Counted from the stretch's first letter, positions 7,905-17,550 are shown. The stretch: DNA of 26,676 nucleotides from an uncultured Clostridia bacterium (GCA_937897215.1 CALCBQ010000012.1:1-26676), one strand, 5' to 3'. Translations and numbers: made by a program. Notes: generated by a model from the sequence alone, not told the origin.

Positions 7905-9110
7905 TCACTTACTTAATAAATCAATAATTTTTTTTGTCTGAACAAGATAGTTCTTGTTATTTAATGCAAATTCTCTTGCTTTATTTCCTATTTCAGATTG
8001 TTCCTCATAAGATTTGTTAAAAACACTCTGAATTGCATCTGCCATAGCTTTAGCAGAATCATTTTCAGGAACAATTAAATATTCTTTATACTCTTTTGGC
8101 ATACCATCAAGCATATAACAGATTACAGGTCTGCCCGAAAGCATATACTCAAGATTTTTTGACGGGAATGAATATTTGGTAAATTCTTCATTATTCTGTC
8201 TTGGGTTAACTAAAACAGTTGCCTTTTGTTGTTCTTCGTGTAAAAGTTCTGTTTCAAGAAACTCAAACCATTTTATACGAGAATCTGTTTTTGATGCATT
8301 GACTACATCTTCTGCACCATCGCCATTGCCGTAGAATACAAATTCTGCATTTTCATCATCTATATACTTTATTGCATCAAGAAGTACTGTAACTCCGTAT
8401 TTTTTCTGCATAGCCCCTGAATAAAGCACACGTTTTTTACTTTTATCAACATCAAGATTTTTATAGTTATAACTTTCTGATGCGATACCCTCAACAACTG
8501 TATATGGTTTTTCAATCGGCAAACAAGAATGCATTTGTTCAGTCAACAATACAAGCGAATCAACAACAGAAAAACTCTTTTCAAAAAGCCATTGAGTAAA
8601 TTTTAAAGACAATTTGTTGTATACGGACTTTTTCTCTTTTAAGCCCATATATTTAGGCAAGTCTGTTATTACAAGGCACACATTAAGGTTGTATTTTTTC
8701 TTTAATTTCAACAATGGGAGCAAAAATGGGAAATACGCCGAATAAACAATTACATTTGTCTTCCTGTTCTTTCCGTTTACGCTTAACCATTTACCGAAAT
8801 TCTTTTTCACTGAAAAGAGCTTTGAAAACATACTCCAGACCCTTGTCCGTCTAAAAGGCAGACAATAGTTTGTTCCGCCCATTTCGCCTTTCCACTCATA
8901 ACCTTGCGACACACCTAAATCTTTGAAAGAACTGTTAAGAGCATAACAAGTAAACACTGTTACAGGTTTTTTCAGATTTTCTTCAAGTCCTTTTATGATG
9001 TTCTTTTGAAGAATATCGGCAGAAACAGCATTCTGAATATTGAATTTTTTTGAAAGTTCCTGAAATGAGTTTTCAGGATAAATTGAGCCGATAAAAACAA
9101 TATTATCCAT
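7905..9110 (-). CDS. GT-B glycosyltransferase, family 4-like
   Basis: The protein has 401 residues and a GT-B fold. The C-terminal donor domain shows KRVLYSGAMQKKYGV (226-240), FVFYGNGDG (257-265) and the acidic donor motif FPSKNLEYMLSGRPVI (315-330). The N-terminal acceptor domain is divergent and contains VITDLPKYMG (147-156), a stretch often seen in Gram-positive exopolysaccharide transferases. The start shares one base with the stop of the upstream flippase gene (TAATG), and AGGG lies 6 bases ahead, so translation is probably coupled. It presumably adds a sugar with retention of configuration. The donor is unknown. Confidence 0.85.
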   Translation of the reverse strand: MDNIVFIGSIYPENSFQELSKKFNIQNAVSADILQKNIIKGLEENLKKPVTVFTCYALNSSFKDLGVSQGYEWKGEMGGTNYCLPFRRTRVWSMFSKLFSVKKNFGKWLSVNGKNRKTNVIVYSAYFPFLLPLLKLKKKYNLNVCLVITDLPKYMGLKEKKSVYNKLSLKFTQWLFEKSFSVVDSLVLLTEQMHSCLPIEKPYTVVEGIASESYNYKNLDVDKSKKRVLYSGAMQKKYGVTVLLDAIKYIDDENAEFVFYGNGDGAEDVVNASKTDSRIKWFEFLETELLHEEQQKATVLVNPRQNNEEFTKYSFPSKNLEYMLSGRPVICYMLDGMPKEYKEYLIVPENDSAKAMADAIQSVFNKSYEEQSEIGNKAREFALNNKNYLVQTKKIIDLLSK

Positions 9111-10645
9111 TATGCACCCTTAATTTTCTTGAGTATTTTTTTGAATGTGCCGAGGAAAAGATTTTTTTCGTAATCATTCATACAGAATAACAACATTGTA
9201 ATTCCAAAAAATCCTACGAATACTACACCGTTGACTACGAAACGCAAGAAGCCCGCACTCATTGGATTAAAGTTTTCAAGTAAGAGTCCTACGCCTAAAC
9301 TCAATGCAAGCCACGGTGTAACTTTCAGATATGTGGATTTAAAGAATTTCCACATTTTTAGATGAAGTACTTTCACATGAATTACTACCATAAGTACTGT
9401 TCTTAGCATATATGCAACAAAGATTGAAAATGACGCGCCAATTGCCCCGTAATACTTGGCAAACACGGCAGAAAGTACTATATTTGTAACACCCATTGCG
9501 ATAAACACAAATGACTGTAATTTAACCTTATTTTCAACAATAATAGTTGTATTTGCAATCTGCAAAGGCAGATAGAAGAAACTTGGGATTATAAGGAAAA
9601 CCGCACAAAGATAACTTTCTACGAAGTCCGGTTTATTCCAGATATCTACGATAAACGATTTACCGAATGATATAAATCCTACACACAAAATACCGATAAT
9701 CATACATTGAAGGCGCCCGATTTTTATCATCAAATCCATAAGTTCGGTATCTTTTTTACCTTGGTAAACAAGTTTTGAAATTCTTGGCATAAACATACCA
9801 TTGATTGCAGTTGCGAAGGTATAAACATAACCTTCAATAGTATGTGCAAGCCCGAAAACTGCAGAGCCGATAGCACCTGTTGAGGAAACCGCAACGATAA
9901 TTGACGGTGTAATATTGAATATCATTCTTTGAGCGATACTGCCTATTGTAGTCCATAAAGAGAAATTAAAAATCTCTTTAAGAATACCTTTATCGTTGCA
10001 TCTGAGATTTACTTTAACCGTTGTTTTCTTTTTAACTATTATGTATTTGATTACGATTGTGAGAAGTCCTGAAATTGCATTTACAGTAACTAGGGCATAT
10101 ACTCCATATCCCAGTAAAAGTGCAACTACCATTGCAACAATGATAAACACCTTATGGAACAAATCGGCAAACTTATGCCACGCGAAAAGTTCGTGTGAAG
10201 TAAGAATACCATTAAGATTTGTAAACGGGAATGAAATCACACTGAACAAACCTACAATAACATAAAGGACTTTGAATGTTTCAAGCTCCGATGCAGAAAG
10301 ATTGCTATATAAACTATCAATGAAAATTCCTACCACAAGCAAGGCAGTCAGAATTACTGCATCAATAATAAGGTAAAGTTTATATGCAACACCAAGGAAA
10401 TTATTAACCGCTTGTTGATTGCCTTCTGCTCTGTACTTTGAAATAAAGCGTGTAACAGCGGCACTCATACCAAAATCCATAACGAACAATGTTATAAGTG
10501 ATGTTGCAAGAGTATACAGTCCATAATTACTTGAACCGATTTCTGAAATCATCCAAGGTGTATAAATAAGCCCTGCTATCATATTGAATGCGATAGCGAA
10601 GTATGACATCAACGCACCTAATTTAATTTGTTTTGAACTGTTCAT
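9110..10645 (-). CDS. wzx: Wzx-type polysaccharide flippase (first in transcription order)
   Basis: This membrane protein of 511 residues has about 12-14 helices and belongs to the MOP-superfamily O-antigen/teichoic-acid exporters. The N-terminus (IYTPWMISEIGSSNYGLYTL, then DFGMSAAVTRFISKYRAEGN) is characteristic of RfbX-type exporters. It presumably flips undecaprenyl-linked oligosaccharide. It resembles the flippase at 3628-5160 only at superfamily level, so the operon carries two distinct exporters. AGGA lies 8 bases before the ATG. The gene follows a GT gene after 5 bases and shares one base with the next gene. Confidence 0.88.
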   Translation of the reverse strand: MNSSKQIKLGALMSYFAIAFNMIAGLIYTPWMISEIGSSNYGLYTLATSLITLFVMDFGMSAAVTRFISKYRAEGNQQAVNNFLGVAYKLYLIIDAVILTALLVVGIFIDSLYSNLSASELETFKVLYVIVGLFSVISFPFTNLNGILTSHELFAWHKFADLFHKVFIIVAMVVALLLGYGVYALVTVNAISGLLTIVIKYIIVKKKTTVKVNLRCNDKGILKEIFNFSLWTTIGSIAQRMIFNITPSIIVAVSSTGAIGSAVFGLAHTIEGYVYTFATAINGMFMPRISKLVYQGKKDTELMDLMIKIGRLQCMIIGILCVGFISFGKSFIVDIWNKPDFVESYLCAVFLIIPSFFYLPLQIANTTIIVENKVKLQSFVFIAMGVTNIVLSAVFAKYYGAIGASFSIFVAYMLRTVLMVVIHVKVLHLKMWKFFKSTYLKVTPWLALSLGVGLLLENFNPMSAGFLRFVVNGVVFVGFFGITMLLFCMNDYEKNLFLGTFKKILKKIKGA

Positions 10646-10650
10646 AAAAG

Positions 10651-11808
10651 TTATCCTAATAAATTACTCAAATTCTCATCCCAATTTTTTCTGACACTTT
10701 CAATTGAGAAAATGTTATAAATCGGGTCAAAAAGTTCTATTTGTTCTTTAATTTCTGTTTTTCTTGCTAAATCTTCAAGAGCTATATGTAACTCATCTAA
10801 AGAATCAATTTTTATAACCGGCGCATTACAATCATCAAGTTCTTTGTATTTTAACCAATTACCCTGAATCATAACTGAGCCAGAATACATTTGCTCTTTC
10901 ATTGCATTTGAGAAAGCGTCTGAATTGCGGAGATTAAGATAAATATCTGTTGCGAGGCACATAATTGAATTGCGTTCAAAAGGAACATATTTTTCTAAAA
11001 TCTCATAACTGCAACCACATTTTTCTGCCGCAAGTTTAACATCTTCAACATATTGCTGACTTATTATTCCATACTGAAGTGGGATAATAAGGTGCATTTT
11101 ATCTCTGATTTCTTCACTGATTAAAGAAATTTCATTACAGATTATATCCTGATGCTGTGCCGGGTCTGCATTGTAGCCACAAACCACACACAGTTTGCCT
11201 TCGGGTATATTGAATTCTTTACGACACTCTTCAATAGTTTTTTGTGGAGCGAAGTCGTGAATACCTTGAATTCCGCCACCTGCAAAACGACCGAATGTAA
11301 GAATATTATCATACTCTGTACCAAATCTTTGCTTAAACACATCTTTACAATGTTCAACAGTTACTGTAATCAAGTCAGCGTAAGGTATGACTTGTTTCTG
11401 CTTTTCAGCTTCTTTCTGTGGCGGACAGAGAATATCTGTACCCCAGAAAGATATTACAAGTTTTTTGAAGTTTTTTCTGAAAATTTTGTAAAGCTCACAG
11501 CTTGACCTATGCAAATAATGAATATGGCACACATCAACTTTGCCAAGTTTTGCAAGAAATATTAGTTTTCGTACAAAACGTTTTATTGTTGCAAGTTTAC
11601 CATTGCCGTCAGTTGCTTTTCCAGGAGAAAAAACCTTTATATTGTTTTCTTTGTAATATTCTTCATACTGTTTCGGAATGTCCTTAACAGAATGACGGAG
11701 AATATATATATCGTATCCCCTACCGGAAAGCATATTTTTACAGAAATTGTAAATATGCATAGAAGAGGCATCGCTGATAATTAAGTACTTAATTCGTTTT
11801 TCTTTCAT
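10651..11808 (-). CDS. GT-B glycosyltransferase, possibly WecF/GT56-like
   Basis: The protein has 385 residues. It shows an N-terminal Rossmann-like acceptor domain (KYLIISDASSMHIYNFCK), a central VISFWGTDIL (118-127), and a C-terminal domain with LIIPLQYG (240-247) and a donor-site region around YLNLRNSDAFSNAMKEQMYSG (290-310). The FWGTD and IIPLQYG...YVEDV pattern recalls WecF (GT56), which transfers the 6-deoxy sugar Fuc4NAc. That resemblance is from memory and weak. If real, this would be a candidate L-FucNAc transferase. GTAGG lies about 8 bases before the ATG. The gene stands between the GT-A gene and a flippase. Confidence 0.75.
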   Translation of the reverse strand: MKEKRIKYLIISDASSMHIYNFCKNMLSGRGYDIYILRHSVKDIPKQYEEYYKENNIKVFSPGKATDGNGKLATIKRFVRKLIFLAKLGKVDVCHIHYLHRSSCELYKIFRKNFKKLVISFWGTDILCPPQKEAEKQKQVIPYADLITVTVEHCKDVFKQRFGTEYDNILTFGRFAGGGIQGIHDFAPQKTIEECRKEFNIPEGKLCVVCGYNADPAQHQDIICNEISLISEEIRDKMHLIIPLQYGIISQQYVEDVKLAAEKCGCSYEILEKYVPFERNSIMCLATDIYLNLRNSDAFSNAMKEQMYSGSVMIQGNWLKYKELDDCNAPVIKIDSLDELHIALEDLARKTEIKEQIELFDPIYNIFSIESVRKNWDENLSNLLG

Positions 11809-11821
11809 TATTAAAACCTAC

Positions 11822-12820
11822 TTACTTAATTTTAAGTTTTCTCTTCACACTTTTAATAACACCTTTTGCGTCGCCTTTAAACAAACGGCGAAGAATTCCG
11901 CTTATTCTTCTTGTAATTGTTACAAACACATTTTTTTCGCCTATAAGGTCAATCATTGCTTGTTTATAAAGAGTATTTATAACAACATATTTGGGGTGTT
12001 TTAATGGGAATTCTAATTCTTCGCTATCACAATAGAAAACTTCTTGTTTTACTTTTGATAAACTTTCAATATTAACATTAGAATGAGTACTGTTTTCACC
12101 AAGACCTACATTCTTTACAAGGTTTTTAACAGGAACAATACACAACTGATTATTCAATAATCTTGCATAAGTTTCAACAGTTTCCCAATGAGGATAACCG
12201 TGGCTTTGATGTTCAAGACAGGTCTGATGATACTTCTGTTGACTTTTTCTTTGTCTTGAAGCCAAAAGATTTTTCATATGATACTCATCTTTAAGGAATT
12301 CATAGTTTTCTTCCCAAGTATCTGCTACTCTTTTCCAAGTTGCCCAACCCCATACAGAGCCGGTTGCTGCAAAGAAATAACTGTCAGGACACTGAAATCC
12401 TTTAACCTGATTCATACCACAGATTTTATTAATTCTTGTATCATTTTCGTACTTATCAAGAAGTTCTTTACAATATTTGAAAAAACTCTGACTTGGAACA
12501 ACATCATCTTCTAAAATGATACATTTATCCACAAGCGAAAATGCCCATTTATGACTATAGAATGTTGATGGGTCGCAACCGTAATTTTTATCATTATAAC
12601 AACGATAAACTTCACATTCCCAGTCAATATTTTCAGCTATTTCACGGCACTTCATAATGCCATCCATATCTTTTTCGTTTCTTGGACCATCCTGCCATAA
12701 AAGGAGTTTGCTTGGTCGCGCCTTGCGAACTGCTTCAAAACTTTTTGCAAAGCAATCATCACGTACAAAAAATATGCATAACACGGGAACATCAATAAGC
12801 CAAGATTTCTTTTCAGACAT
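11822..12820 (-). CDS. GT-A glycosyltransferase resembling the GNT-I/HlpA-like family
   Basis: The protein has 332 residues. It begins with a beta-strand (VPVLCIFFVRDD) and shows the nucleotide-sugar/metal motif LEDDVVP (103-109) and GSVWGWATWKR (154-164). This pair is seen in bacterial glycosyltransferases related to eukaryotic N-acetylglucosaminyltransferase I, often annotated as hemolysin-activation or HlpA-like proteins. The basic C-terminal 40 residues may bind membrane. A canonical GGAGGA lies 8 bases before the ATG, inside the upstream gene, and the two genes overlap by 8 bases. The likely role is transfer of a sugar, perhaps GlcNAc, to the repeat unit. The donor is not proven. Confidence 0.78.
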   Translation of the reverse strand: MSEKKSWLIDVPVLCIFFVRDDCFAKSFEAVRKARPSKLLLWQDGPRNEKDMDGIMKCREIAENIDWECEVYRCYNDKNYGCDPSTFYSHKWAFSLVDKCIILEDDVVPSQSFFKYCKELLDKYENDTRINKICGMNQVKGFQCPDSYFFAATGSVWGWATWKRVADTWEENYEFLKDEYHMKNLLASRQRKSQQKYHQTCLEHQSHGYPHWETVETYARLLNNQLCIVPVKNLVKNVGLGENSTHSNVNIESLSKVKQEVFYCDSEELEFPLKHPKYVVINTLYKQAMIDLIGEKNVFVTITRRISGILRRLFKGDAKGVIKSVKRKLKIK

Positions 12821-14015
12821 ATAATTGTTCCTCCTTATTTATAAACTGGTATTCTATTAACGGAATAATCAAAAATGCTGTTATTGAGATTTCAGGTGTA
12901 ACAGGGTTAAGAATTGAAAGCAAAATATAGACAATAAACACCGGAATCAAATGGCGCATACCACTTCTATTACAAAGATAGTGCCATACAGATGCAATGA
13001 ATCCTACAAATCCACCAAATCCGATAATTCCGCCACCTGACAATTTTCCAAAGAAAGTAGAATGGGAGTGGTCCACTAACCATTCGTTATAATGAATAGT
13101 TAAATTCGCACCAAAAAGCGGACTTCTCAAAAATAGCATAAGGTTTGCCTTATACAAAGACCATCTGCCAAAATCTTCTTCTCCACCAAGAATATAATAC
13201 AAACTATAGAAATGATGTGAGAGTGCACTTAAACTGACATTATTCGCCAAAAACCAAACTATACTTCTAAAAGAAACTGCTAAAGTGATAAACAATACCA
13301 ATGTTATTACCTTTTTTGCAGACATTTTTCCCTGAGTAAGAATTACATAGAAAATAGAAATAACTGAAAGTAAGATAAGTGTTGTGTACTGAGAGAAAAC
13401 AGAAAATATCAAGATAAAAACTAAACTTGACATTGCAATAAATTTCTGTTTGCCTTTTGCTCTGCCTATAACACTTGTAAGATATGGTGCAAACATACCA
13501 AGACAATAACAGAAACCAAAACCACCGATATTTTTCTTGATTTGTGAAATTATGTAAGGGTCTATTACACTTGATGCTAATTTTCGTGAAATTGTAGGGT
13601 CATAAGCATATTCCCTGAATGTAACAATCATTATATATGCAAGAATAGCACAAGTTGCAATACAAATCCATTTCATTAATACTGTATCTTTAATATCAAT
13701 CAAATATTGACAAATTAAATATGGTAATATCCACAAATAAAATGGTACCGCAATACCAGTTGCGTGACTTAAACTTCCTCTGAAGTTTATTACATATGAG
13801 CACATAAATGTTATAACTACTAATATAACATTTATTAGAAAAACTTTTCTGAACGTTTTTCCTTCAATAAAGGCGAAAGCCAAAAATGGCACACTTATTG
13901 CTACTATAATTGAATACTCAACGCTAAATTTCAAACTTGGCACTAGCAGTAATGCAATAATTACCATTACATATAGAAAAACAAAAATTCTTTTTATGTT
14001 TATAAAAGCTCTCAT
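12813..14015 (-). CDS. O-antigen ligase/polymerase-type membrane protein (WaaL/Wzy superfamily)
   Basis: This is an integral membrane protein of 400 residues with about 10-12 helices. The large loop near the C-terminus contains the hallmarks of the Wzy_C/O-antigen ligase fold: Arg284 in DFGRWSLYKA, SPLFGANL (298-305), and DHSHSTFFGKLSGGGIIGFG (315-334), matching the usual H-[NS]-x-x-L...G-x-x-G pattern. It may polymerise repeat units or transfer a finished chain to another carrier. Sequence does not decide between the two. The start shares one base with the stop of the preceding GT4 gene (TAATG) and has no strong Shine-Dalgarno site of its own, so it probably depends on translational coupling. 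Confidence 0.82.
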   Translation of the reverse strand: MRAFINIKRIFVFLYVMVIIALLLVPSLKFSVEYSIIVAISVPFLAFAFIEGKTFRKVFLINVILVVITFMCSYVINFRGSLSHATGIAVPFYLWILPYLICQYLIDIKDTVLMKWICIATCAILAYIMIVTFREYAYDPTISRKLASSVIDPYIISQIKKNIGGFGFCYCLGMFAPYLTSVIGRAKGKQKFIAMSSLVFILIFSVFSQYTTLILLSVISIFYVILTQGKMSAKKVITLVLFITLAVSFRSIVWFLANNVSLSALSHHFYSLYYILGGEEDFGRWSLYKANLMLFLRSPLFGANLTIHYNEWLVDHSHSTFFGKLSGGGIIGFGGFVGFIASVWHYLCNRSGMRHLIPVFIVYILLSILNPVTPEISITAFLIIPLIEYQFINKEEQLYV

Positions 14016-15226
14016 TATTTACCAATCATTTCCTTATATAAATCTATATAATCGCCTATAAGCTTATTTTTATCAAAATTGTTTTTTGCAAATTCAACAC
14101 AAGTACTGAAATACTTGTCTTTTCCGTTTCTTCTGATTTCTTCAACCGCTTCTGCTATTTCGTCAATAGTTGCATTGAGTTCAACTACTTTTCCGCAACC
14201 ATTGCCTATAAGTTCAGGTGTTGCAGTTGAATTATAGCCGATAACAGGCGTGCCTGCTGCGATTGATTCTGCAGTCATCTTGCCAAAAGTTTCTTGCACG
14301 GACAAAGACAGCATTGCGTCAGCCATTGAGTAATACTCAACCATTTTTTCGGCTGATTTTACCTCGCCTACACTGATTATGTTTGAAGGTAAATCTATTT
14401 CATCTACAATTCTGCCTACAAGCACAAATTTGATGTGCGGCATTTTTTTGGCAAGGTCAACTACTTTTGTCAAGCCCTTTTCTGCACACCATTTATGAGA
14501 AACGCTCATAAGAACAAATTCGTCTGAAAGACTCAGTTCTTCTTTGAGTTCCTTTGTATCTCGCGGATAGAATGTATTCAAATCAATCCAGTTATATATT
14601 CTCTTGATAATCTTTGCATTTTCAAAAATCGGTGCTTTTTTTGCATCGTTAGTAAGCCAGTCGGATACACCGATTACTGCAAGGTTGTTGATTTTTCCGA
14701 AAAGCTCTTTTTTGTCATCAAACATTTTTCGTGTTCTGTCAAAGAACCAACTTTTATTGTATTTTTCAATAATAGGACAATTGTCGCACTGTGTCTGCCA
14801 TTTCCAACAATCATCCGCAGTATAATGACAACATTTTCCTGTAAAGAACCAGCAATCGTGAAGTGTAATCACGGTTGGTATATCTTTTTTTGCAATATAG
14901 TTTAACAGCATCGGCAAATTTATAAAATTGCCGTGAAGATTTCGCAAATGAATAACATCGGGCTTAATATTCTCAATATGATTCAAAAGTTTTTTTGTGG
15001 ATTGCTTTGAGAAATATCCTTGAGTACCAAGAAGTCTTGATAGAAACGCATGGCAATTCCAGTCAAACTTATCGCCAACTATGTAAATATTGTCTTTTGA
15101 TTCAGTTGATTTAGGAACTGCTACGAAAGACTCATACCCTTGATTTATCAGTTCAATATCAAGTTCCATAGTTGTTCTGCCTGTACTACTGCTACCGTAC
15201 AAGGCATTAATCTGCAAAATCTTCAT
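14015..15226 (-). CDS. Family 4 glycosyltransferase with a cysteine-rich insert
   Basis: This 403-residue GT-B enzyme resembles WcaC/WcaL-like exopolysaccharide transferases. The N-terminus has MKILQINALYGSSSTGR. The donor domain ends with the E-x7-E motif (Glu312/Glu320) in QETFGKMTAESIAAGTPVIG. Between the domains lies a stretch with six cysteines and a histidine (Cys125, 132, 133, 140, 147, 150) beginning LHDCWFFTGKCCHY. A similar C-rich segment is common in this GT4 subgroup and may bind a metal or be structural. GGAG lies 8 bases before the ATG. The donor sugar is unknown. Confidence 0.9.
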   Translation of the reverse strand: MKILQINALYGSSSTGRTTMELDIELINQGYESFVAVPKSTESKDNIYIVGDKFDWNCHAFLSRLLGTQGYFSKQSTKKLLNHIENIKPDVIHLRNLHGNFINLPMLLNYIAKKDIPTVITLHDCWFFTGKCCHYTADDCWKWQTQCDNCPIIEKYNKSWFFDRTRKMFDDKKELFGKINNLAVIGVSDWLTNDAKKAPIFENAKIIKRIYNWIDLNTFYPRDTKELKEELSLSDEFVLMSVSHKWCAEKGLTKVVDLAKKMPHIKFVLVGRIVDEIDLPSNIISVGEVKSAEKMVEYYSMADAMLSLSVQETFGKMTAESIAAGTPVIGYNSTATPELIGNGCGKVVELNATIDEIAEAVEEIRRNGKDKYFSTCVEFAKNNFDKNKLIGDYIDLYKEMIGK

Positions 15227-15242
15227 TTTGTTTACTCCAAAA

Positions 15243-16517
15243 TTATAACTTACTTCTTAAATCTTCTGACAACATTTTATTGTAGTCAGCTTTGTTGTGA
15301 TATTTTTTACCACACTCATAGCCTTTAAGTGCTATTTCGGTTAATTTAGTTTCATCACTCAACACAATATTGAGTTTTTTTACAAGGTCGTCTTTATTGT
15401 CAGCAACAATTGCACAATCGTTTCTGATTAAATGCTCAATTGATGCTACATCTTTAGGGCCGATTGCAAGAATTGGTCTTGCTATTTTCAGATAGTCAAC
15501 AATTTTTGTTGAGAACGACTGACGTACTGCCAATTTACTCTTAAAATCAGCGGACTCAACGTGAATAAGCATATCTGCATCACTTTGGATTTTTGGAATT
15601 TCACTTGACGAAACAAAGCCCATAACCTGAGATGCATTATTAACATTCAATGATTTCTTCATTTCATCAGTTAATGGTGTGCCGGTATAAATTTTCATTT
15701 CTGCTTTTACTGAGTCTGCATTGATTTCTTTCAAGGCATCAGCAATAATTGCAAGAGAACGCCAACGATTTGTGCCGATATTACCTGTAAACACCAGTTG
15801 TAACGGCTTGTTGTACTGTTCTTTTACCTGTGCCGGCTCATCAAAGTTTGCAGATTTTGTTAAAATCTTGCAAGGCACTTTGAATATCTTTTCATACTCT
15901 GAACGCTGAATTTCAGAAATTGTATAAAGGATTTCGCACTGTTTTACTACTTTTCTGACTTTTGCTCTACACAAAAATCTGTTAATCCAATAAAGTGGCG
16001 AAAGTGAAAACTGCTTCAATGTATAAACATCATCAGAAACATATCCATACATTGGCACGCCTGTATATTTTTTGATAAAGTTTGCAATTCTGTTCATATG
16101 TCTTACATAATAAACAGGTTGGAAGATTATATCAGGGTTAAAGTCGTCAATAAACTTTTTAAGCTCAGGAGATTTCCAACGACCAATTTGCCATATAAAG
16201 TCCCTAGCCCAGAACATAACAGTCCAACGCTTTTTACGAGCAAGGTCTGCAGATTTTGGCTCGACAATATCGGTATTATCAGTTTTTTCTACAAACACTT
16301 CTTGCCCTGACGGTACTTTTGGATTTTTGAGATTTCTGAACATTGACTTTTCAGTTATCTGAAAAAACTTTGAAACAAGGTCTGTTTCCGGCTTACCGTA
16401 TTTACAATAGATATTTGCTATTTCAACATCTTCTAACCCTTCAAAAATATTGCTGAAGGAATTGCCGAAGCTATTATCTTTTGTCCAAGGAGTACTTGAT
16501 AAAATCAAAATCTTCAT
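15243..16517 (-). CDS. Glycosyltransferase, GT-B fold (family 4-like)
   Basis: The 424-residue protein starts with MKILILSSTPWTKDNSFGNS, typical of the GT-B nucleotide-binding-like N-domain. Later it shows the inter-domain segment CEILYTISEIQRSEYEKIF and a C-terminal donor domain with LQLVFTGNIGTNRWRSL and FSTKIVDYLKIARPILAIGP, the counterpart of the E-x7-E region but with Asp in place of the usual Glu. A polar insertion at about residues 50-100 is unusual for the family. AAGG lies about 10 bases upstream. It lies between two other glycosyltransferase genes with short gaps (16 and 22 bases). The specificity is not predictable. Confidence 0.82.
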   Translation of the reverse strand: MKILILSSTPWTKDNSFGNSFSNIFEGLEDVEIANIYCKYGKPETDLVSKFFQITEKSMFRNLKNPKVPSGQEVFVEKTDNTDIVEPKSADLARKKRWTVMFWARDFIWQIGRWKSPELKKFIDDFNPDIIFQPVYYVRHMNRIANFIKKYTGVPMYGYVSDDVYTLKQFSLSPLYWINRFLCRAKVRKVVKQCEILYTISEIQRSEYEKIFKVPCKILTKSANFDEPAQVKEQYNKPLQLVFTGNIGTNRWRSLAIIADALKEINADSVKAEMKIYTGTPLTDEMKKSLNVNNASQVMGFVSSSEIPKIQSDADMLIHVESADFKSKLAVRQSFSTKIVDYLKIARPILAIGPKDVASIEHLIRNDCAIVADNKDDLVKKLNIVLSDETKLTEIALKGYECGKKYHNKADYNKMLSEDLRSKL

Positions 16518-16539
16518 TACTTAAAGACCTTTCTTGTTT

Positions 16540-17550
16540 TTATGCGTAAGACATAATTCTGAGTGCGATACTTACAAAATTAAATCTAAGAAGTTTATAA
16601 ATAAGTGCAAATGCTAACTTAGTTTTCTTGCTCTTGAAATATGGTGCAGGATGATTTTTACGCCACACATTTCTTGTGTTTTTATGATTAAGTAAATCTT
16701 TTGCAATCTTTTCTTTTTCTTTGTATGGCATTGGATTTTGTGAAGACATAACTTTGAAAAGATATGCTATTGTACTTCTGCAAAGCAAATCGTCAACTTT
16801 TTTCATTGACTGTTCATTCTTTGTGCCTGTTTCATTTAAGAATGAAATTGCTTTTTCATCCATAAGCCAGATTATTTGTTCAAAGCCCGCATGGTATTCA
16901 CTGGTAATTGAACCTGCTCGCTTCAAGTTAAGAAGTGATGGTTTTGTATAAACTGATAATTTATTGGCAACCGCCATAAAATCCATCATAAAGAAGAAAT
17001 CTTCAGCGATATATCCTAACGGGAATCTAATATTATTATCAATGATTACACTTGCACGGTACAAAACTGCCGTTGAGCGATGTCCCCTCGCCTTACCGAT
17101 AAGAATTTCTATTGCATAATCACGAGGATTTGACTCAAACAGATTTTCAGAAAAATGATACGCTAATTCTTTTCTGTCTGTATTTTCATATACTTTATAA
17201 TATGTATTAGGCAAAACTGCATCAGAGTTTTCTCTTTCTGCAATTTCTACCATATCTGCAAGTGTTGTTTCTTCAATAGCGTCGTCAGAGTCAAGGAAAA
17301 ATAGATATTTGCCCTTTGCATTTTCAACACCCGCATTTCTTGCAGATGATAAACCGCCATTTTCTTTATGAATTGCTTTTACACAAGTGTACTTTGAAGC
17401 AAGTTCATCACAAAGTTGAGGACAGTTATCGGGAGAACCGTCATCAACCAGAATTATTTCGATATCTTTATAAGTTTGTTTCAAAACTGAATTCAAGGCA
17501 GTTTTAAGATACTTTTCAGTTTTGTATACGGGAATAATTACAGAAACCAT
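16540..17550 (-). CDS. Family 2 glycosyltransferase
   Basis: The protein has 336 residues with a classic GT2 catalytic domain: VSVIIPVYKTEKYL, ILVDDGSPD (33-41, with Asp36/37), ENGGLSSARNAG (63-74) and FLDSDD (85-90). After about residue 220 follows a helical, basic tail (KSKKTKLAFALIYKLLRFN) that probably sits on the membrane. This is the common arrangement for capsule and exopolysaccharide transferases. AGAGG lies 8 bases before the ATG. It follows the ATP-grasp gene after 21 bases. The sugar donor is unknown. Confidence 0.92.
   Translation of the reverse strand: MVSVIIPVYKTEKYLKTALNSVLKQTYKDIEIILVDDGSPDNCPQLCDELASKYTCVKAIHKENGGLSSARNAGVENAKGKYLFFLDSDDAIEETTLADMVEIAERENSDAVLPNTYYKVYENTDRKELAYHFSENLFESNPRDYAIEILIGKARGHRSTAVLYRASVIIDNNIRFPLGYIAEDFFFMMDFMAVANKLSVYTKPSLLNLKRAGSITSEYHAGFEQIIWLMDEKAISFLNETGTKNEQSMKKVDDLLCRSTIAYLFKVMSSQNPMPYKEKEKIAKDLLNHKNTRNVWRKNHPAPYFKSKKTKLAFALIYKLLRFNFVSIALRIMSYA

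Noticed and set aside
3628..10645. The two flippases as a recent duplication
   Set aside because: The proteins share only superfamily-level features. N-termini and motifs differ clearly.
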